A stretch of DNA of 64,000 nucleotides from positions 1 through 64,000 of the forward strand of contig JAKVCO010000020.1 in the NCBI GenBank assembly GCA_022448245.1, written 5' to 3'. The notes under the pieces are model-generated. The model ran no database searches. It saw only the letters and a list, made by a program, of their open reading frames with translations, and had not been told where the DNA came from. Source of the stretch: Paracoccaceae bacterium (GTDB lineage Bacteria > Pseudomonadota > Alphaproteobacteria > Rhodobacterales > Rhodobacteraceae). Numbering within the stretch: the first letter of the stretch is position 1; each line of letters opens with the position of its first letter. Below are positions 60,067 through 64,000 of the stretch, in pieces. A program made the position numbers and the translations under genes.

Positions 60067-61250
60067 GCGTCGCCCGTGGAGGTGCCGACCGCGTAGCCAG
60101 CGCCTGTGCCCGAGGCCTTGGCGGAGGCCAGCTTTTCGCGCAGTTCGACTTCCATCTTCTGCATCTCGCTCTCGGCCTCAGCGCGGCGGCGCTTGCCTTC
60201 GTCGGCAATCTGGAGGCTCTCCTCGATCGTGGCGATGAGGTCGGAGTTCGCTTGCTTGACGGCTTCGATGTCGAAGACGCCGCGCTCCATCTCTTCGCGG
60301 ACAACCTTGTTGGTCTCCCGCAGGTTGGCGGCGTTGGCGGTCAAAAGCTCGTTTGTCAGATCGTTGGCATCGCGCACGGCCTCAGCGGCCTCGCGGGAGC
60401 GTTGGATCGTGACGGCTTGGGCGAGCTGCGTCTCCCAAAGCGGCACGGTGTTGACGAGGGTCGAGTTGATCTTCGTCACGAGCGACTTGTCGTTTTCCTG
60501 CACGAGGCGGATCGAGGGGAGGGACTGCATCGTGACCTGACGCGTAAGCTTGAGGTCGTGGACGCGGCGCTCTAGATCATCGCGGGCTGAACGGATGTCG
60601 CGCACTTCCTGGCTGCGGATCATTTTGTCTTCTTCGGCTGCAGCCTGCACGGCGGCCTCGGCCTTGGGGATGTCGTTCTCTTCGAGGTCTTTCAGCTTCT
60701 CTTCACCGGCGGCGATGTAGAGTCCAAGCTCGTCATAGAACTGCAGCGTCTTGTCATAGAGGACGTCGAGGCTCTCGATGTCTTTAAGAAGCGTGTGCTC
60801 GTGAGCCAAAAGTTCATCCGTGATCTTGTCGATCTGGCCCTGCACCGTCTCAAAGCGAGCGGCGAATTTGGCCATGGGCGCGGCGCGGCCCAGAAGACGC
60901 TCCCACCAGCTGCGCTTGCGGCGTACGTCGAGTTCGGAGACCGAGAAGCCGCGGATCGTGGTGACGATGTCGCGCAGGGAATCGCCCGCCGGACCGACAT
61001 CCTTGTTGCGGACACCTGCGAGCATCGACTGCGAGATCTCTTGCAGTTCGGCCTGCGCGGCAGAACCAAAGGACACGATCGACTGGGTGTCGGTCATATC
61101 GAGCTCGGCCATGCGCTGTTCGACCTCTGGCTTTGTCGCGTCCGTGGGCACGGGCACCAGCTCCGTGGACGGTTCAGGCAGGACCACTGCGGTGACTTTC
61201 TCGACTTCTGCCAGAGCTGCCTCGGCGCGTGTGCGGACGGTGTCAGACAT
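60063..61250 (-). CDS. telA: TelA/KlaA-family toxic anion resistance protein
   Basis: A 395-residue largely alpha-helical, coiled-coil-rich cytosolic protein of the TelA (DUF/Pfam toxic anion resistance) family. MLAGVRNKDVGPAGDSLRDIV, WWERLLG and LIRSQEVRDIRSARDDLERRVHDLKLTRQ are recognisable, and the sequence ends in a Gly/Ala/Ser-rich tail. Homologues are linked to tellurite and nisin or antibiotic tolerance. It lies 3 bases after the XpaC gene, the common XpaC-TelA order. Confidence 0.92.
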   Translation of the reverse strand: MSDTVRTRAEAALAEVEKVTAVVLPEPSTELVPVPTDATKPEVEQRMAELDMTDTQSIVSFGSAAQAELQEISQSMLAGVRNKDVGPAGDSLRDIVTTIRGFSVSELDVRRKRSWWERLLGRAAPMAKFAARFETVQGQIDKITDELLAHEHTLLKDIESLDVLYDKTLQFYDELGLYIAAGEEKLKDLEENDIPKAEAAVQAAAEEDKMIRSQEVRDIRSARDDLERRVHDLKLTRQVTMQSLPSIRLVQENDKSLVTKINSTLVNTVPLWETQLAQAVTIQRSREAAEAVRDANDLTNELLTANAANLRETNKVVREEMERGVFDIEAVKQANSDLIATIEESLQIADEGKRRRAEAESEMQKMEVELREKLASAKASGTGAGYAVGTSTGDA

Positions 61251-61253
61251 GTT

Positions 61254-62141
61254 CTATCCCTCTTTTGTGGTCACGCCTTCTCGGGCGAGACGATCTCTTA
61301 GCACTTTGATTTCAATGTCCATATCAGTGCGATTGTCATTCATGAGTTTGTCGGTTTTGGCGACGAAATTGCCTTCCAGATCATCCAGAAGCGCTAGGTA
61401 TTTCTCGCGGTCGGCGGGCTCGGGCTGGCGGCCGTAAAGGTCCGCGAATTTGAGCGTCGCGTCCCGCGCGCCCATCAAATAGACGCCCAGAAACTTGCGC
61501 GCTGCCGTCAGGTCGCGGGGGTCTTCTTCGACCGTGCGGAACATCTTGCGCGCGGTTGCCTGAAAGCTTTCCAGTCGGCGTTCAAGGCCGCGGTCTTTCA
61601 GGTCCTCGATGGCCCGCGCCATGGTGCCGAGGTGCTTTTCTGCCTCGTCGACAACGCGTGCGACGCGGTCCTGTTGGAACTGGTCGATCCCTTCCGCACC
61701 CTTGTCGCGCAGCGGGTCGAGCCCGAAGGCCAACACGTGAAGGACCACACCAATAAGGCCGATGACAGCCGCGCCGATGATCCCGGACGTCAGGAAAGAC
61801 GCCATCGCAAGGCCTCCGCCAATCAGCGCGCTTGCCACCATCTTGCGGGGCAGGGCCGGGCGCTTGGCGATAGTGCGCGCATTGTAGGCGTCTTCGGCCT
61901 TGAGCCCCTCACGGGTGAGCCATGCCGCCAGCAAAAGCATCCCCAGCGCGGCAAGGCTGACCGCCAAGGTCGTGGGTCCGGACCCGAAAGAGAAGACAAG
62001 CGGCAAAGGTGCCACGAACAACAGGTTCACACGGGCTCCCGCCGAAGCAGGTTTAGCCCCGGCAAAGGGCGAGCCCGCTTCACGCGTGGATTTCTTCGTC
62101 GCCCCTTCGGGCGAGAATTTGCCGCCGAAGCGCTCAGCCAT
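61254..62141 (-). CDS. XpaC family protein
   Basis: A 295-residue protein (5-bromo-4-chloroindolyl phosphate hydrolysis family). A polar N-terminus is followed by two hydrophobic hairpins (LLFVAPLPLVFSFG... LAVSLAALGMLLLAAWL and ALIGGGLAMASFLTSGIIGAAVIGLIGVVLHVLAF), then a soluble coiled-coil domain with RLESFQATARKMFRTVEEDP and ARKFLGVYLMGARDATLKFADLY. The ATG overlaps the stop of the upstream 27-codon gene (TGATG); a GTG one codon upstream is possible. Biochemical function unknown; nearly always next to telA. Confidence 0.9.
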   Translation of the reverse strand: MAERFGGKFSPEGATKKSTREAGSPFAGAKPASAGARVNLLFVAPLPLVFSFGSGPTTLAVSLAALGMLLLAAWLTREGLKAEDAYNARTIAKRPALPRKMVASALIGGGLAMASFLTSGIIGAAVIGLIGVVLHVLAFGLDPLRDKGAEGIDQFQQDRVARVVDEAEKHLGTMARAIEDLKDRGLERRLESFQATARKMFRTVEEDPRDLTAARKFLGVYLMGARDATLKFADLYGRQPEPADREKYLALLDDLEGNFVAKTDKLMNDNRTDMDIEIKVLRDRLAREGVTTKEG

Positions 62142-62224
62142 CACACGCCTCCCGTGATTGACACGTAGACGATAAGGACGATCAAGAGCACTCCGCTCAG
62201 TTTCTGAAGGGCAGTTGCGGACAT
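62141..62224 (-). CDS. 27-residue single-pass membrane microprotein
   Basis: A short open frame reads MSATALQKLSGVLLIVLIVY then VSITGGV: a short polar N-terminus and one strongly hydrophobic helix. A G-rich ribosome site (GGGGGG) lies just before the ATG, and the stop overlaps the XpaC start (TGATG), so translation would be coupled. The gene is too short to be called by usual tools. Evidence is position, ribosome site, coupling and composition; no homology is known to me. Confidence 0.6.
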   Translation of the reverse strand: MSATALQKLSGVLLIVLIVYVSITGGV

Positions 62225-62286
62225 ATTCCCCCCGTTATTCCACCGTCTCAAACATATGCAGATGCGCCTCTTTCTACCAGCCTCGC

Positions 62287-63162
62287 TCAGTGGTTTTGCT
62301 GCGCCGCGCGCTCGGCATCGAGCTTTCGGCGGTAGCCGGACTGGATGATCTCGACGGTAAAGAGGACGATCACAGCGAAGTAGAAGGTCGTCTTCGACAT
62401 CGGCACGAGGGCGTATCCGAAGATCTTGATGGCGAGCTCATTGTCGTGGGAGGCATGGGCCGCAGCCTCGGCCGTGGCGGCGTCCCCGAAGGTGACAGAT
62501 GTCTCCGCTGCGTGGGCCGCAGCGACACCGGATTCACCCATCAAAACCACGCCGACGATCAGCAGGATGAAGAGGCCGAGCACCTCGTACATCCGGTTCT
62601 TTTCGAGGAAGCGTGTCACGCTGTCAGCCAGCAAAAGCATGGCCAGACCGCTCAGCAAAATGGCGATGGCGAGCACTGGGAAGACGTCGGTGATGGCGAT
62701 TGCCGAGAGGACCGAGTCAAACGAGAAGATCAGGTTCATAAAGACGATCAGAAGCACAACCTGTGTCGCCGATTTCCCAGATTTTCCTTCAACATCAGTG
62801 TGTAAGTGCTCGATCGAGAGCATGTGGCTGATCTCTTTCACAGCCGTGTAGATGATGAAGATACCCCCGAAGAGGAAGACAATCGTGGCAAAGTTCACCC
62901 CGCCTTCGATGATGCCGTCCCAGTTGAAGACGTAGAAGGGCGCCGAGAGCGCATCGAGCAGTGAGACCATCACGAATAGGAGCACCACGCGCAGCGCCAC
63001 AGCGATGATGATCCCCCAGAACCGCACCGAGCGTTGCTGTGCCACCGGAGCGCGTTGGCTCTCAATCGAGATATAGAGAAGATTGTCGAAACCGAGCACG
63101 GCCTGCAGGAAGCAGAGCATCAACAGATTGCCCAGATTTTCGAAGGTCAGAAGCTCCAACAT
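62287..63162 (-). CDS. TerC-family membrane protein (YkoY-like)
   Basis: A 291-residue protein with seven to eight helices. The intramembrane acidic residues typical of TerC are present: Asp in QAVLGFDNLLYIS and Asp in MNLIFSFDSVLSAIAITD; RFLEKNRMYEVLGLFILLIVG is a family landmark. A loop rich in Ala and His (AAAHAAETSVTFGDAATAEAAAHASHDN) lies before the last helix. TerC proteins export or handle metal ions such as manganese and associate with tellurite resistance proteins. The GAGGGAC ribosome site supports the start. It is probably the first gene of the operon. Confidence 0.9.
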   Translation of the reverse strand: MLELLTFENLGNLLMLCFLQAVLGFDNLLYISIESQRAPVAQQRSVRFWGIIIAVALRVVLLFVMVSLLDALSAPFYVFNWDGIIEGGVNFATIVFLFGGIFIIYTAVKEISHMLSIEHLHTDVEGKSGKSATQVVLLIVFMNLIFSFDSVLSAIAITDVFPVLAIAILLSGLAMLLLADSVTRFLEKNRMYEVLGLFILLIVGVVLMGESGVAAAHAAETSVTFGDAATAEAAAHASHDNELAIKIFGYALVPMSKTTFYFAVIVLFTVEIIQSGYRRKLDAERAAQQNH

Positions 63163-63295
63163 GTCGGTCCCTCATTCATGTTTTTTTTATGCTTAACCCG
63201 ACACTTGCTCCGGGGGAACCGTGCAGATGAACAGGGGGAAGACCGCGCGAAGTTTCCCCATCACGCATTGGCGCTGAATGGGTCGTCTGAAGGGG

Positions 63296-64000
63296 TTAGC
63301 GGCGCGGACGGCGGTTGCGCGGCTTGAGCTTGGGTTTCGTCGACCAGCCCATTTGGTCCGCCAGCACTCGCTGTTTCACTTCCTCGACCTCACCGGCCTT
63401 GAGTTCGCGCAGCTGGAACGGACCGTAAGAGATGCGGATCAGTCGGTTCACTGTGAGCCCGATGGCCTCCGCCGCACGGCGGATCTCGCGGTTTTTGCCC
63501 TCGCGAAGTGCAATCGTGAGCCAGGCATTCGCCCCTTGCTGACGATCGAGCGTCACTTGCATAGGCTGGAAACGCTCTCCCTCGATATCGATGCCTTGGC
63601 GCAGCGGGTCGAGTGTTTCGTCCTTCGGCGCGCCGTTCACGCGCACGCGGTAGCGGCGCAGCCAGCCTGTCGAGGGCAGCTCCAACGTCCGTTTGAGCCC
63701 GCCATCATTCGTCAGCAGCAGAAGACCCTCGGAGTTCAGGTCGAGGCGGCCCACGCTCATCACCCGGGGTAGATGCTCAGGAAGGTTGGCGAAAACCGTG
63801 TCGCGGCCCTTCTCGTCGCGCTCTGTCGTCACGAGGCCTGCTGGTTTATGATAGAGCCAGACGCGCGCCTTGTCGGGCTCCGCCAGCGGCTGGCCGTCCA
63901 CGGTGATCTTGTCGGCGTCCGTGACGTTGAGCGCGGGGCTGGTGAGCACTTTGCCGTTCACGCTGACGCGCCCTGCGTTGATCATGTCCTCCGCACCTCG
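63296..64000 (-). CDS. Pseudouridine synthase RluB/RsuA family, 5' end outside window
   Basis: The last 235 residues of an RsuA/RluB-type enzyme. The visible part begins inside the S4 RNA-binding domain (RGAEDMINAGRVSVNGKVL), followed by the catalytic domain with Asp in SVGRLDLNSEGLLLLTNDG and EGKNREIRRAAEAIG. The basic tail ends RNRRPRR. It converts a specific uridine in 23S or 16S rRNA; RluB is more likely from length and tail. The frame stays open to the window edge, so the true start is beyond it. Confidence 0.93.
   Translation of the reverse strand, partial: RGAEDMINAGRVSVNGKVLTSPALNVTDADKITVDGQPLAEPDKARVWLYHKPAGLVTTERDEKGRDTVFANLPEHLPRVMSVGRLDLNSEGLLLLTNDGGLKRTLELPSTGWLRRYRVRVNGAPKDETLDPLRQGIDIEGERFQPMQVTLDRQQGANAWLTIALREGKNREIRRAAEAIGLTVNRLIRISYGPFQLRELKAGEVEEVKQRVLADQMGWSTKPKLKPRNRRPRR

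Noticed and set aside
56769..63162. Calling the operon a tellurite resistance (Ter) system
   Set aside because: TerC and TelA are present, but TerA, TerB, TerD, TerE and TerZ are not, and the SPFH and zinc-ribbon genes point to a membrane-stress role.
1..64000. tRNA, rRNA, CRISPR arrays, insertion sequences or prophage genes
   Set aside because: None found on reading both strands: no cloverleaf-like tRNA, no regularly spaced repeats, no transposase or integrase motifs.

Overview
The window is a GC-rich chromosomal segment with the gene content and gene order of an alphaproteobacterium, most likely a member of the Rhodobacterales (Roseobacter group). The indicators are a coxB-ctaB-small ORF-ctaG-coxC-SURF1-thrC-M16 peptidase run, a Tad pilus cluster with several short Flp-like pilins, the fhs / OsmC / folD neighbourhood, lysC near ptsP, DUF1178 and DUF2927 proteins, and a short intergenic repeat (TGCCTCCGGC... 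AGCACGAAGAAGG). No rRNA, tRNA, CRISPR array, insertion sequence or phage module was found. Most of the window is ordinary vertically inherited chromosome.

Layout. 1-1790: one-carbon metabolism (end of fhs, an OsmC peroxiredoxin, folD) with a strongly structured leader between fhs and the OsmC gene. 1824-5111: the helicase and PdeM phosphoesterase of the ligase-associated DNA damage response. 5108-8958: a membrane-anchored LytTR regulator, an AAA ATPase and a polytopic membrane protein. 8944-20249: a minus-strand Tad locus (four small pilins, CpaB, secretin, OmpA lipoprotein, TadZ, CpaF, TadB, TadC, two TPR lipoproteins, prepilin peptidase) with intrinsic terminators staged between the pilins and the machinery; a lytic transglycosylase diverges from it. 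21416-24431: a DprE1-like oxidase, DprE2-like reductase and flippase-like membrane protein. 24512-26158: a small GNAT and a 3-oxoacid CoA-transferase. 26280-26853: the facing remnants of an SRPBCC gene and a marR gene. 26930-32525: topA, dprA, tldD. 32703-39588: cytochrome oxidase subunits II and III with assembly factors, then thrC and an M16 peptidase. 39585-46767: acetyltransferase, MBL protein, FAD-linked dehydrogenase, adenine/MTA salvage (apt, mtnP), SulP transporter. 46748-55654: flavin reductase, ptsP, an MFS exporter and a decayed sulfotransferase lying between ptsP and lysC, then lysC, an SDR, DUF1178 and Nudix. 55733-64000: a histone-deacetylase-like amidohydrolase; a minus-strand operon of TerC, a 27-residue membrane microprotein, XpaC, TelA, a DUF2927 lipoprotein, an SPFH protein and a zinc-ribbon membrane protein; and a truncated pseudouridine synthase.

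The most interesting candidates are the TerC-microprotein-XpaC-TelA-DUF2927-SPFH-zinc-ribbon operon, which looks like a membrane/envelope-stress module of undescribed composition; the DprE1/DprE2/flippase set, which suggests arabinosyl-type epimerisation outside the actinobacteria; the Asp-Trp class of Flp pilins with staged terminators; a near-consensus CtrA site in front of dprA; and two loci decayed by in-frame nonsense codons rather than frameshifts. All functional statements come from reading motifs by eye; no database search was possible.
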